Origin: Labedella gwakjiensis
GTDB lineage: Bacteria; Actinomycetota; Actinomycetes; Actinomycetales; Microbacteriaceae
Reading direction: 5' to 3'
Length of the DNA stretch: 64,000 nt
Assembly: GCF_003014675.1 (NCBI RefSeq)
Contig: NZ_PYAU01000001.1
Location: 1,736,001 to 1,800,000, forward strand
A model generated the notes under the pieces. It saw only the letters and a program-made list of their open reading frames with translations, was not told the origin of the DNA and made no database searches. Positions 15,838 to 24,176 of this stretch are shown piece by piece (positions within the stretch are counted from its first letter, which is position 1; each line of letters starts with the position of its first letter). A program made the position numbers and the translations under genes.

Positions 15838-15960
15838 GTAGTTCGTCTAGCTACTTATCCGACCATACTCACAAGAAGCCCAAAAAGAAAAGCGGTGAAT
15901 TTCGGCGGAAGTGTGCGATAAGATCGCTAGACGTTCTAGGCATGCTGCTAGTTCAACTAG
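15838..15960. promoter_or_regulatory. Divergent regulatory region with three CTAG-N5-CTAG sites
   Basis: Three sites share one design: GTAG-TTCGT-CTAG (15838-15850), CTAG-ACGTT-CTAG (15927-15939) and CTAG-TTCAA-CTAG (15948-15960). The third lies in the longer palindrome TGCTAGTT-C-AACTAGCA. Sites 2 and 3 are 21 bp apart centre to centre, two helical turns. The region is AT-rich for this genome. Binding by the adjacent MarR-type protein is the simplest reading. Confidence 0.65.
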
Positions 15961-15981
15961 CAAAAGGTGAGGTGGAACGAC

Positions 15982-16689
15982 ATGGAAGGCCAGGATTCGG
16001 AAGTCTCCGTCCAGGAGTACCCGTCGACCGAGTCCACCGACCGCACTCTCCCGAACGACCGATCGCGTACTCGCGATCGTCGTGAGGACACGGATATGCA
16101 GGTCGGCGAGACTGCGGCATCGTACGCGGCACCTCAGGCGACGGTGACCTCTATTCGCGCGCGCCCGGACGGCTCTCGTCCCGCGATGACGCGTGAAGAG
16201 ACCTATGCGACCGATCCCGACGTCGCCGAACCGGGTGTCTCCACGACGAGCGGCGACATCCTCAATCTCCTCCGCGAGTACCGAGCCGCGGAGACCACCT
16301 CACGCCGCGGGGCGCGCCGCGAGTCCGCCATGGGTGAGACCGACCTGCTCGCCATGAGGTTGCTCGTCGAGGCCCACGCGGAGGGACGGCTCCTCACGCC
16401 CGGTGCGATCGCCGCCGCGCTGGGGATCTCCACGGCGTCGACCACAGCCCTCATCGACCGCCTCTCGACCGCGCGATTCGTCGTGCGGAAGCCGCACGAG
16501 ACCGACCGCCGTTCCACCGTCGTCGTTCCGACGGTGCGGAGCGAGAAGGACGTGCGAGAGGCGCTCGGTCGCGGTCAGGCGAGCATCGCGCGCGTCGCCG
16601 ACGACATGTCGCAGCACGAGATGGACGTCGTCGCGCGGTTCCTCACCAACCTGATCAGCGCCGTCCGGGACGACGCCGACTCGCGCTGA
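15982..16689 (+). CDS. MarR family winged-helix transcriptional regulator
   Basis: A 235-residue regulator. The winged helix is in the C-terminal half: GETDLLAMRLLVEAHAEGR, then LTPGAIAAALGISTASTTAL as the helix-turn-helix, IDRLSTARFVVRKPHETDRR as recognition end plus wing, and a final dimer helix. The first 100 or so residues are a polar, disordered-looking extension not usual for MarR proteins, which average about 150 residues. ATG 15982 is chosen because AGGTGG is 7 bases upstream; a GTG at 15967 lies within that ribosome site. It is divergent from the DUF7882-like gene. Confidence 0.85.
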   Translation: MEGQDSEVSVQEYPSTESTDRTLPNDRSRTRDRREDTDMQVGETAASYAAPQATVTSIRARPDGSRPAMTREETYATDPDVAEPGVSTTSGDILNLLREYRAAETTSRRGARRESAMGETDLLAMRLLVEAHAEGRLLTPGAIAAALGISTASTTALIDRLSTARFVVRKPHETDRRSTVVVPTVRSEKDVREALGRGQASIARVADDMSQHEMDVVARFLTNLISAVRDDADSR

Positions 16690-16708
16690 CCGCCCCGAGC
16701 GCAGCCGG

Positions 16709-17329
16709 TCAATCGCCGAGCAGCCCGAGTTCCATCGCGCGCGTCACGGCACGCGTGCGGTCGCTCACCTCGAGCTTCTCGAAGACGTGCAGCAAGTGCG
16801 TCTTCACCGTCGCCTCTCCGAGGAACAGGCGTTTCGCGATCTCCGGATTACTGAGACCCTCGGCCACGAGACCGAGCACCTCGGTCTCGCGCGCGCTGAG
16901 CGCCACCGCCGGCCGGCCGACCCGACGCACGAGCGTCGCAGCGATCGACGGCGAGAGTGCCACCTCACCGCGGGCCACCGCCCGCACGCCCGCCAGGATC
17001 TCCTCCTGTGGTGCCGCCTTAAGGAGGTAGCCGCTCGCCCCCGCCTCCATCGCCGTGAGGATGCTCGTGTCCGTCTCGTACGTGGTGAGGATGACGACTC
17101 GGATCCCCGGATGCGCCGCGAGGATCCGGGCCGTCGCCTCGTCCCCGTTGATGCCGGGCATGCGCAGGTCCATGAGGACGAGGTCGGGGAGGAGCAGCGC
17201 CGCCTGCGCGACCGCCGACGGCCCGTCCGTGCCCTCGCCGACGACCTCGATGTCGTCGGCAGCGCCGAGGAGGGCGACGATGCCGCCGCGCACGATGGGG
17301 TGGTCGTCGACCACGAGGACCCGGATCAT
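16709..17329 (-). CDS. NarL/LuxR-type response regulator
   Basis: A 206-residue two-component regulator. The receiver domain begins MIRVLVVDDHPIVRGG with the acidic pair DD and phospho-acceptor Asp in LVLMDLRMPG; Thr in ILTTYE and Lys in YLLKAA are conserved. The C-terminal LuxR HTH is LSARETEVLGLVAEGLSNPE followed by IAKRLFLGEATVKTHLLHVF. ATG 17329 overlaps the kinase stop by four bases (ATGA), so the two are translationally coupled. As the last gene of the transporter-kinase-regulator operon, it probably controls that transporter. Confidence 0.94.
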   Translation of the reverse strand: MIRVLVVDDHPIVRGGIVALLGAADDIEVVGEGTDGPSAVAQAALLLPDLVLMDLRMPGINGDEATARILAAHPGIRVVILTTYETDTSILTAMEAGASGYLLKAAPQEEILAGVRAVARGEVALSPSIAATLVRRVGRPAVALSARETEVLGLVAEGLSNPEIAKRLFLGEATVKTHLLHVFEKLEVSDRTRAVTRAMELGLLGD

Positions 17330-18477
17330 CGCGTCGCTCGCGTTCGGGGGAGCGATGCGGACAGCACGGTGCCCCGCCCCGGGGCGGTGTCGATCGCGAG
17401 GGTGCCACCGCTCAGGGTGAGGCGGTCCGTGAGACCGTCGAGGCCGAAACCCGTGCGCTCCTGGCGCGCGTCGAAGCCGCGCCCGTCGTCCCGGACCTCG
17501 AGCGTGGCCTCCTCGCCGTCGACGCGGAGGGAGAGCGCGGCGCTCGCCGCCCCCGAGTGGCGGCGCACGTTGGCGAGGCCCTCTTGCGCACATCGGAGCA
17601 GCACGACCTCCTCGTCCCGTTCGAGGGCGAGTCCAGCGGCCACGTCGACCGCGACGGCGATGCCGGTCTCCCGTTCGATGCGCGCAGCGAGCCGCCTCAG
17701 GGCTGCGGTGATCCCGCCGTCGTCGAGGGCGACGAGTGCGCTCGCCGCCACGAGCCCACGCGTCTCGGCGAGGGTCGCCCGCGCACTGTCCTCCAGCAGG
17801 TCGATCGTCTCGCCCACCGTGGGTTCGGCGGCCGTCACCTCTCTCCTGACACGCTGGGTGAGGAGGACGAGTCCGGTGAGGTCCTGCGCGATCGTGTCGT
17901 GCAGCTCGCGCGCCAGCCGCTCGCGCTCGCCGAGCATGCCGGCTTCTCGGCTCGCGGCGGCGAGGCGGTCCTGGGTCTCGCGCAGCTCGGCGAGCAGCCG
18001 CTCCTTGTCGCTGTTCTCCCGTTCGATGCGGCTGACCCAGAAGCCGATCGCGAAGCTCCCGCTGAGCGAGATCGTCTCGATCACGACGATCTCGAGGAGC
18101 AGACCGGCCGACCAGCCCAGCCCGAGGACGTAGCCGACGCCGACGCTCACGGCGAGGAGGACGTTGACCAGGACGGCCTCGCGGACGGAGCGCGCGAGCA
18201 TCCAGAGCAGGGGGAAGAGGATCGCCTGCATCGTGGCGAGCGAGGGGGTGATCGCCGTGGCGACACCGCCGAGCGCGATGAGCAGAGCCATCGCGAGGGG
18301 AGCAGCCCTGCTCTCGTCGCCGCGACGGCCCACCGTGAACCAGACCACGACGAGTGCGGAGATCGCGCCGAGGCCGCCCGCGAGCTCGCCACCGTCCACT
18401 CGGTTCGCCACGAGGAGCGCGCTCAGGACGACGACGGCGACGAGGACGGCGACATCCCACCCGCGCACGTTCCTCAT
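17326..18477 (-). CDS. Sensor histidine kinase, HisKA_3 (NarX/LiaS-like) family
   Basis: A 383-residue membrane sensor. Five or six N-terminal hydrophobic segments take up the first 150 residues, with no large extracytoplasmic domain, suggesting sensing within or at the membrane. A short coiled linker is followed by the phospho-acceptor region ERERLARELHDTIAQDLTGL (His in ELHDT) and a HATPase_c domain with LRCAQEGLANVRRHS (N box) and DDGRGFD (G1). ATG 18477 follows the permease stop directly. It is paired with the downstream regulator by overlap. Confidence 0.94.
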   Translation of the reverse strand: MRNVRGWDVAVLVAVVVLSALLVANRVDGGELAGGLGAISALVVVWFTVGRRGDESRAAPLAMALLIALGGVATAITPSLATMQAILFPLLWMLARSVREAVLVNVLLAVSVGVGYVLGLGWSAGLLLEIVVIETISLSGSFAIGFWVSRIERENSDKERLLAELRETQDRLAAASREAGMLGERERLARELHDTIAQDLTGLVLLTQRVRREVTAAEPTVGETIDLLEDSARATLAETRGLVAASALVALDDGGITAALRRLAARIERETGIAVAVDVAAGLALERDEEVVLLRCAQEGLANVRRHSGAASAALSLRVDGEEATLEVRDDGRGFDARQERTGFGLDGLTDRLTLSGGTLAIDTAPGRGTVLSASLPRTRATR

Positions 18478-19290
18478 TCAGCCATCCTTGCGGATCCAGC
18501 GGAAGGTGAGTCGGCAGAGCACGAGTCCGAGGACGAGCCAGATCCCCGTCACGAGCGCGACACCGCTCAGGTTCCAATCACCACCGGCCTCGAGCGACTC
18601 GAAGGTCCCGGGGAGGAAGACGGCGCGCATGCCCTGTGCCAGCCACTTGAGGGGGAACTGGCTGGCGACGAACTGCAGCCAGTCGGGCAGGTCGTTGAAC
18701 GAGAGGTAGACGCCCGAGATGAACTGCAGCACGAGCGTGATCGGGATGATCACGGCCGTGGCGCTCTTCCCCGTCCGCGGGATGCGGCTGAGCGCGATCC
18801 CGAGGATCGCCGACGTCGTGACGCCGAGGATGAAGACCCACGCGAAGGTGGACCACGCCTCCACCGTCGTCGGCAGGTCGACCCCGAACACGAAACGAGC
18901 GACGACGATGAGCAGGAGCGCCTGCGCCGCCCCGGTCACGAGCACCTGCCCGATCTTGCCGATGAAGTAGCTCACGACGGGGAGGGGTGTGCCGGCGAGG
19001 CGCTTCAGGGTACCGTCGCTGCGTTCCGTCGCGATGTCGATCGCGAGGTTCTGAACGCCGCTCAGGAGCAGACCGGCCGCGAGCATGGCCGGGAGGTAGA
19101 AGGCGGCGGCGCTCACGCTGTTCCCGTCGTCGTCGACGCCGAAGCTCTGCGTGCTGAACGCGGTGGAGAAGATCGTGAGCATGAGGAGCGGGAAGAGGAA
19201 GGTGAAGAAGACCGAGTCGCCCTGCCGGAAGTAGGAGCGCACCTCGTTCCCGATTCGGCTCATGCCGAGGCGGAGCGTCGTCGCGATCAT
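18478..19290 (-). CDS. ABC-2 type transporter permease
   Basis: A 270-residue permease with six hydrophobic segments and the ABC-2 pattern: an N-terminal cytosolic stretch, TM1 FFTFLFPLLMLTIFSTAF, an extracellular loop, then SGVQNLAIDIATERSDGTLKRL ahead of the cytosolic coupling helix. TGKSATAVIIPITLVLQFIS and a late FPLKWLAQGMRAVF are typical of drug/antibiotic or lipid exporters (DrrB/YadH type). ATG 19290 overlaps the ATPase stop by four bases. It forms the exporter with the upstream ATPase. Confidence 0.92.
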   Translation of the reverse strand: MIATTLRLGMSRIGNEVRSYFRQGDSVFFTFLFPLLMLTIFSTAFSTQSFGVDDDGNSVSAAAFYLPAMLAAGLLLSGVQNLAIDIATERSDGTLKRLAGTPLPVVSYFIGKIGQVLVTGAAQALLLIVVARFVFGVDLPTTVEAWSTFAWVFILGVTTSAILGIALSRIPRTGKSATAVIIPITLVLQFISGVYLSFNDLPDWLQFVASQFPLKWLAQGMRAVFLPGTFESLEAGGDWNLSGVALVTGIWLVLGLVLCRLTFRWIRKDG

Positions 19291-20168
19291 CGGGCCACCT
19301 CCTCGGTGGTGGCGGTCGAGGCGCGGTCGACGAGGTCGAGGTACACGTCCTCGAGGCTCGGCCGGACGATCTCGAGATCGGGCACCTCGGCGCCGTCGTT
19401 CCGTGCGACGATCTCCGCGACGAGCCGGCCGGGTTCCGTCGTCCTCCGTTCGTGGAGGCGGTCGTCCTCGCGCCAGCGCACGATCGGCGTGCGGGCCTCG
19501 ATCCCGCCGATCTCGTCGATCGCACCCACCTCGACGAGCGCGCCGCCGGCGATCACGCCCGCGCGGTCGCTCAAGCGTGCGGCCTCGTCGAGGTAGTGCG
19601 TGGTGAGGAGGATCGTCGTCCCCTCCTCCTTGAGGCCCAGGATGAGCTGCCAGAACTGGCGGCGCGCCTCGGGGTCGAAGCCCGTGGTCGGTTCGTCGAG
19701 GAAGAGCAGCTCCGGGTTGCCGATGATGCCGAGTGCCACGTCGACGCGGCGGCGCTGGCCGCCGGACAGCTTCCGGATGAGCGTCTTCTCCTTCTCGCGG
19801 AGACCGACGGCGTCGATGACCTCGTCGACGTTCCGCGGGTTCGGGTAGAAGCCGGCGAAGTGCGTGAGCTGCTCGCGCACCGTCGCGCTGCCGCTCTCGC
19901 CCGTGGACTGCAGGACGATGCCGAGGCGCGCCTTCCAGGCGGTGCCGCCCGTGCCGGGGTCCACGCCGAGGACCTCGGCCGTGCCGCCCGAGCGGTCGCG
20001 GTAGCCCTCGAGGATCTCGATCGTCGTGCTCTTGCCCGCGCCGTTCGGGCCGAGCAGGGCGAAGGTCTCACCGTGCGCGATGTCGAAGCTCACGCCGTGC
20101 AACGCATCGACGGAACCGTAGGACTTCCGCAGGTCGCGGACGCTGACCGCGTGTTCGGGAGATGTCAT
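19287..20168 (-). CDS. ABC transporter ATP-binding protein (DrrA/CcmA-like)
   Basis: A 293-residue ATPase. Walker A is GPNGAGKST, the Q-loop is in VLQSTGE, the signature is LSGGQRRR, Walker B is LLFLDEPTTGFDP and the H-loop is TTHYLDEA. The C-terminal extension of about 80 residues is characteristic of drug-resistance (DrrA) exporters. I use ATG 20168 (MTSPEHAV), with GGAGGAGAG upstream. The frame continues upstream into the palindrome but lacks a coding look. It is the first gene of the transporter-kinase-regulator operon. Confidence 0.94.
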   Translation of the reverse strand: MTSPEHAVSVRDLRKSYGSVDALHGVSFDIAHGETFALLGPNGAGKSTTIEILEGYRDRSGGTAEVLGVDPGTGGTAWKARLGIVLQSTGESGSATVREQLTHFAGFYPNPRNVDEVIDAVGLREKEKTLIRKLSGGQRRRVDVALGIIGNPELLFLDEPTTGFDPEARRQFWQLILGLKEEGTTILLTTHYLDEAARLSDRAGVIAGGALVEVGAIDEIGGIEARTPIVRWREDDRLHERRTTEPGRLVAEIVARNDGAEVPDLEIVRPSLEDVYLDLVDRASTATTEEVAR

Positions 20169-20225
20169 GCTCACACTCTCCTCCGGACGGGCGCCGAGCG
20201 GCAGCCGTGCACCGGTGGTCTTCTC

Positions 20226-20245
20226 CATCCACCGATCGGTGGATG
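20226..20245. promoter_or_regulatory. Perfect 20-bp palindrome upstream of the ABC/two-component operon
   Basis: CATCCACCGATCGGTGGATG is fully self-complementary. It lies 58 bases before the ABC ATPase start and just after the lipase stop codon. Its inner ACCGATCGGT resembles TetR-type half-site pairs. No TetR gene is adjacent, so a distant regulator would be required. It could also act as a short hairpin after the lipase gene. Confidence 0.6.
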
Positions 20246-20250
20246 CGGTC

Positions 20251-21081
20251 TCAGCTGGCCGGTTCGTCCGAGATGTCGATCTCGCTCGCATCCGGCGCGG
20301 GCCCGTCGGGGGAGGGCACGTCGGGGGCATCGCTCGAATCGGGGGCCTGCAACTGCTCCACACCGGCGAGGATCGCCTCGAGCCCCAGCGGGTGGCTCAG
20401 GACGCGGAAGTGGCCGGGCACCGGGATCTCCACGTTCGTGGCTCCGGCCAGCTGGCTCCCGTCGGGCACGTGCTGGTCCACGGGTGGGTAGATGGAGACG
20501 ATGCGGGAGTTCACCTCGGCCTGCTTCGAGAGCTCGACGATGGTCGAATTCGTGGGGAGGAACGCGCGCAGGCTCGGGTCGAGCAGCCAGCGCGCCCAGC
20601 GTGAGCCGGCGAACGGCGTGCAGACGGCGACCATTCCGCGCACGTCGAGTTCGGCCCCGGCGGTGAGCATGAGGTGCTTGCCCACGAGCCCGCCCTTGCT
20701 GTGCGCCACGACGATGCGTCCGGGGTCGCGCACGGTGCGTCGGGCGAGGGCCGCGGCGAGCCGTGTGGAGGTGTCGACGACGGGGCGGCGGTTGTAGCCG
20801 AGCCCGCTCACGACGGCGACGGGGTAGCCGCGCGCGTTGAGCAGGTCGGCGACGGGCTTCATGAAGAGCCATGTCTCGTAGACGCCGGGGATGAGGACGA
20901 TCGTGGGCTTGTCGGCGTCGCCGCGTCGGTAGCGGGTGGGGGCGGAGCGGGAGAAGAGCGCGCGCACGTGGATGACCCCGGCGATCGCGTAGTCGACGGC
21001 GAACCATCCGAGGAGGGCGAGGTATCGGACGAGACGGTTGCCGCTCGTGCTCATCGTGCGTCTCGGTCCCCTGCTCCCCAT
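20251..21081 (-). CDS. Alpha/beta hydrolase, lipase-like
   Basis: A 276-residue hydrolase. IVLIPGVYETWLFM gives the oxyanion-hole region, and the nucleophile elbow is AHSKGG (G/AHSxGG form) with Ser as nucleophile. A late PVPGHFRVL supplies a candidate catalytic His. A hydrophobic segment near the N-terminus (LVRYLALLGWFAVDYAIAGVI) may anchor it in the membrane. The last 35 residues are acidic and Pro/Ser/Asp-rich. ATG 21054 (MSTSGNR) is an alternative start; neither has a clear ribosome site. It is likely an esterase/lipase, substrate unknown. Confidence 0.83.
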   Translation of the reverse strand: MGSRGPRRTMSTSGNRLVRYLALLGWFAVDYAIAGVIHVRALFSRSAPTRYRRGDADKPTIVLIPGVYETWLFMKPVADLLNARGYPVAVVSGLGYNRRPVVDTSTRLAAALARRTVRDPGRIVVAHSKGGLVGKHLMLTAGAELDVRGMVAVCTPFAGSRWARWLLDPSLRAFLPTNSTIVELSKQAEVNSRIVSIYPPVDQHVPDGSQLAGATNVEIPVPGHFRVLSHPLGLEAILAGVEQLQAPDSSDAPDVPSPDGPAPDASEIDISDEPAS

Positions 21082-21133
21082 GGCCCGAGTCTAGGCCGCG
21101 CGTTTCCGACGGGGCTCGGGGTGGACAGTCCTC

Positions 21134-21204
21134 CGCGAGGGCTGCAGATCGATATCGAGGGCGGCAGGTGGAGGTGGCGCCCTCGCTCGGGAGTAGCCCT
21201 TTCG
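21134..21204 (+). repeat. Structured intergenic repeat, copy C
   Basis: Third copy. CGAGGGC occurs at 21136 and 21156 (20 bp apart), with GCAGATCGATAT between. AGGTGGAGGTG follows, then GCGCCCTCG as the inverted partner and CTCGGGAGTAGCCCTTTCGGG. It lies between the divergent lipase and CPBP genes, so it is not confined to gene ends. Confidence 0.88.
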
Positions 21205-21328
21205 GGTTGCGACTTTCGGAGGAGGGTTCGAAGTGCCCTCGTTCGGACGTCGAGGCGTGGACCCGCCCGTTCCTACAGTCGAGGACGACCCCGGACCGCG
21301 GGGATCTCGACCTCGGAAGGACCTGCGC

Positions 21329-22261
21329 ATGACTGCCTCAGACCACACCGGAACCGGCCGGGAGGGCGGGATCGCCGCTCTCATCCGGCGACGGCCCCTC
21401 GTGTCGTTCTTCGTCCTGGCACTCGGCCTCAGCTGGGTGGCGTGGACGCCCTGGATCCTGTCGGACAACGGACTCGGGGTGCTCGACTTCTCCTTCCCCG
21501 AGGTGCTCGGAACGTCGCAGCTCACCGGCATGCTGTTCGGCGCCTACCTCGGCCCGCTCGGCGCGGCCTTCGTCGTCACGGCCGTCACGGGAGGTCGAGC
21601 GGGACTGCGGGTCTGGGTCGGTCGGCTGCTGCGCTGGCGCGTCGCGCCGCGCTGGTACCTCGTGGCCCTCTTCGCCGTACCCGCCGCTGTTCTCCTGCTG
21701 GGCGCCCTCGCGTCGGGAGGTCAGGTGCACGCGCCGAGCATGTTCGCCGTGAGTCTCTACGTGCCTGCCCTCCTGCTGCAGATGCTCACCACGGGCCTCG
21801 CGGAGGAGCCGGGTTGGCGCGACTTCGCCCTCCCCCTCCTGCAGGACCGGTTCGGCCCGCTCGGCGCCGCCGCCGTTCTCGGACCCCTGTGGGGGCTGTG
21901 GCACGTGCCGCTCTTCTTCACGGAGTGGGGATCGTGGCCGAACGTGACGGTGCTGCACGTCGTCGAGTTCATCGCCTTCAGCGCCCTCTTCAACGTGGTC
22001 ATCATGTGGCTGTTCAACCGCACGGGACAGAGCCTCCCGATCGTGATGCTGTTCCACGTGAGCCTCAACAACACGGTGTCGATCTTCTGGCTCGAGATGT
22101 TCCCGACAGTCCCGGCCGACATGCTCCAGCACGTGCTCCTCGCCGGAGCGGCCGTGGCCGCGACGGTCACCATCGTGCTCACTCGCGGTCGCCTCGGGCT
22201 TCCGCGCGTGGTTCCCGCGTCCGAGCGGTCGTCCACGGAATCCGAGAAGATGACCGTATGA
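21329..22261 (+). CDS. CPBP family intramembrane glutamic endopeptidase
   Basis: A 310-residue polytopic protein with all CPBP motifs: EEPGWRDF (EExxWR), LWGLWHVPLFF (second His motif) and MLFHVSLNN (third His motif). ATG 21329 has GGAAGG upstream; the frame to 21233 would start within the intergenic repeat zone. Its stop overlaps the start of a histidine kinase gene (ATGA), so protease, kinase and regulator are one unit. That suggests the protease is either a target of the two-component system or part of its signalling. Related protease-kinase loci occur in peptide/bacteriocin systems. Confidence 0.9.
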   Translation: MTASDHTGTGREGGIAALIRRRPLVSFFVLALGLSWVAWTPWILSDNGLGVLDFSFPEVLGTSQLTGMLFGAYLGPLGAAFVVTAVTGGRAGLRVWVGRLLRWRVAPRWYLVALFAVPAAVLLLGALASGGQVHAPSMFAVSLYVPALLLQMLTTGLAEEPGWRDFALPLLQDRFGPLGAAAVLGPLWGLWHVPLFFTEWGSWPNVTVLHVVEFIAFSALFNVVIMWLFNRTGQSLPIVMLFHVSLNNTVSIFWLEMFPTVPADMLQHVLLAGAAVAATVTIVLTRGRLGLPRVVPASERSSTESEKMTV

Positions 22262-23484
22262 CCCCGACGCTGCGCAGGCCGAGCGTCACGGATCTCGCCG
22301 TGGCGCTCGGCGTCGGGGCCACCACGGTGATCGCACTCCTCGCGGCACCCCAGATCCTCGGTCCGCAGGAGGCATCGCTCATCGACCCGGCGTCGGTACG
22401 GGTGACGGCCATCGTGCTCGTGGTGCAGGCCGTGGCCCTGTGCGTCGTGCGCAGTGCTCCGCAGGTGGTGCTCCTCCTCACCTCGGTGGCCGCGATGCTC
22501 GTCGGCGTGGTCAGCCCGACGGGGGTCGCAAACCTCGCCCACGCGGCCGTCCTCGTCGCGGTGCTGCGTGCAACCCTGCTCGTGCCTCCCCGGCGGTTGT
22601 GGGTGCTCCTGCCCGTGGCCGGGGTGCTCGTCGCGGTCGGGCAGGCGGCCGACGTCCTCGGTTCGAGCGACCTCGCCGTGCCGGCGGTGATCGGCGCGGC
22701 CGTCCTGCAGGCCCTCGTGATCGTGGGCCTGCCGGCGGCCGGGGTCCTTGCGGTGACGGCGCGACGCGACGCGCGGCGCGCTCGCCACGGCGAATCCGAG
22801 GCCGTGCAGCGGGAACGCGACGCACTCGTGCAGGCCGCTGTGGCGCACGAGCGCACCGCGATGGCGAGGGAGCTCCACGACATCGCCGCCCACCACGTCT
22901 CGAGCATCGCGCTCATGTCGGCGGCCATCGAGCGTCAGATCCCCACCGACCCCGATGCCGCCACGCGCTCCGTCCGCCAGGTGAGAGAGCAGAGCCGGGC
23001 GCTGCTCGACGACCTCCGACGGCTCGTCGGGCTCCTGCGCCGCGACGGGGACGACCCCGAGGCGATCGAGACCCTCGAGACCGTTCCGGCGCTCGTCGCG
23101 GCCGCCCGGGCGACGGGACGCGACGTCGAGGTGCGCGTCCGCTCAGGGGGCGGCGAGGTCGGCCCTCTCGGACAGCTCGTCGTCTACCGGATGGTGCAGG
23201 AGGCGCTCGCCAACGCGGCACGGCACGCGCCGGACACGGCGTGCGTGATCGACCTCGACGGTACGGCGACCGACGTTTTCGTCGCGACGGTCCGCAACGG
23301 CCCGTCGGCGGGCGTACCGTCACCCTCGCCGTCGCGCGACGGCTTCGGTCTCCTGGGCATGCGGGAGCGGGCCGGCCTGGTCGGCGGTCACCTCGATGCC
23401 GGCCCCGATCCGGACGGTGGGTGGACGGTCCGACTCGCTCTCCCCTCGGAACCCCCGACGTCGGCTCGAAGGGAGTCAGAATGA
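22258..23484 (+). CDS. Sensor histidine kinase, HisKA_3 family
   Basis: A 408-residue kinase. Five to six transmembrane segments (about residues 10-165) with short loops are followed by a cytosolic coiled stretch and then TAMARELHDIAAHHVSSIAL with the phospho-acceptor His in ELHD. HATPase_c elements are VQEALANAARHAP (N box) and DGFGLLGMRERAGLVGG (G2). It resembles DesK/LiaS-type sensors of membrane state. ATG 22258 overlaps the CPBP stop, and the kinase stop overlaps the regulator start, both by four bases. Confidence 0.94.
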   Translation: MTPTLRRPSVTDLAVALGVGATTVIALLAAPQILGPQEASLIDPASVRVTAIVLVVQAVALCVVRSAPQVVLLLTSVAAMLVGVVSPTGVANLAHAAVLVAVLRATLLVPPRRLWVLLPVAGVLVAVGQAADVLGSSDLAVPAVIGAAVLQALVIVGLPAAGVLAVTARRDARRARHGESEAVQRERDALVQAAVAHERTAMARELHDIAAHHVSSIALMSAAIERQIPTDPDAATRSVRQVREQSRALLDDLRRLVGLLRRDGDDPEAIETLETVPALVAAARATGRDVEVRVRSGGGEVGPLGQLVVYRMVQEALANAARHAPDTACVIDLDGTATDVFVATVRNGPSAGVPSPSPSRDGFGLLGMRERAGLVGGHLDAGPDPDGGWTVRLALPSEPPTSARRESE

Positions 23485-24149
23485 TCCGCGTCCTCGTCGC
23501 AGACGACCAGCCGCTCGCCCGGGCCGGCCTCTCCGCGCTCCTCGCCGCCGAGCCCGACATCGAGGTCGTCGGCGCGGCGGCGGACGGCGACGAGGCCCTC
23601 GAGCTCGCCCTCTCGCTGCGCCCCGACGTGGCGTGTCTCGACATCCGGATGCCCGGCCGCACGGGGATCGAGGTGACCCGCGAGCTCACGGCGCTCACCG
23701 CCGATCGCCCGGTCCCCGTGCTCATCCTCACCACGTTCGACATCGACGACTACGTCTTCAACGCCCTCGAGGCCGGCGCCTCCGGCTTCCTCCTCAAGGA
23801 CGCCGAGCCGGAGGAGATCGTGCGGGCCGTGCGTCACGTCGCCGGAGGCAACGGCACGCTCGATCTGGCCGTGACGCGGCGGGTGCTGCGGGAGTTCACC
23901 CGGCGCCGCACGCTCCAGGCCGTCTCGACCACGAGCGAGGCGGCGAGCCTGCTTACGCCGCGAGAGCAGGAGATCCTCCGGCTGCTCGCGCAGGGCATGT
24001 CGAACGACGAGATCGCCGCCGCGCTCACGGTCGAGGTCACGACCGTGAAGTCGCACCTCGTCCGGATCCTGCCGAAGCTCGGTGTGCGCTCGCGACTCCA
24101 GGCCGTTGTGTGGGCGTACCAGAACAAGGTCGTGCTGCCCGACGGCTGA
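23481..24149 (+). CDS. NarL/LuxR-type response regulator
   Basis: A 222-residue regulator paired with the preceding kinase. The receiver has MIRVLVADDQPLARAGL, phospho-acceptor Asp in VACLDIRMPG, the Thr switch in ILTTFD and Lys in FLLKDA. The output HTH is LTPREQEILRLLAQGMSNDE followed by IAAALTVEVTTVKSHLVRIL. A linker of about 25 residues (RRVLREFTRRRTLQAVSTTSEAA) joins the domains. ATG 23481 overlaps the kinase stop. Likely targets include its own CPBP operon. Repeat D follows its stop. Confidence 0.94.
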   Translation: MIRVLVADDQPLARAGLSALLAAEPDIEVVGAAADGDEALELALSLRPDVACLDIRMPGRTGIEVTRELTALTADRPVPVLILTTFDIDDYVFNALEAGASGFLLKDAEPEEIVRAVRHVAGGNGTLDLAVTRRVLREFTRRRTLQAVSTTSEAASLLTPREQEILRLLAQGMSNDEIAAALTVEVTTVKSHLVRILPKLGVRSRLQAVVWAYQNKVVLPDG

Positions 24150-24176
24150 CCGGGCGGTGGGCCGTCGTCGTCGCGG

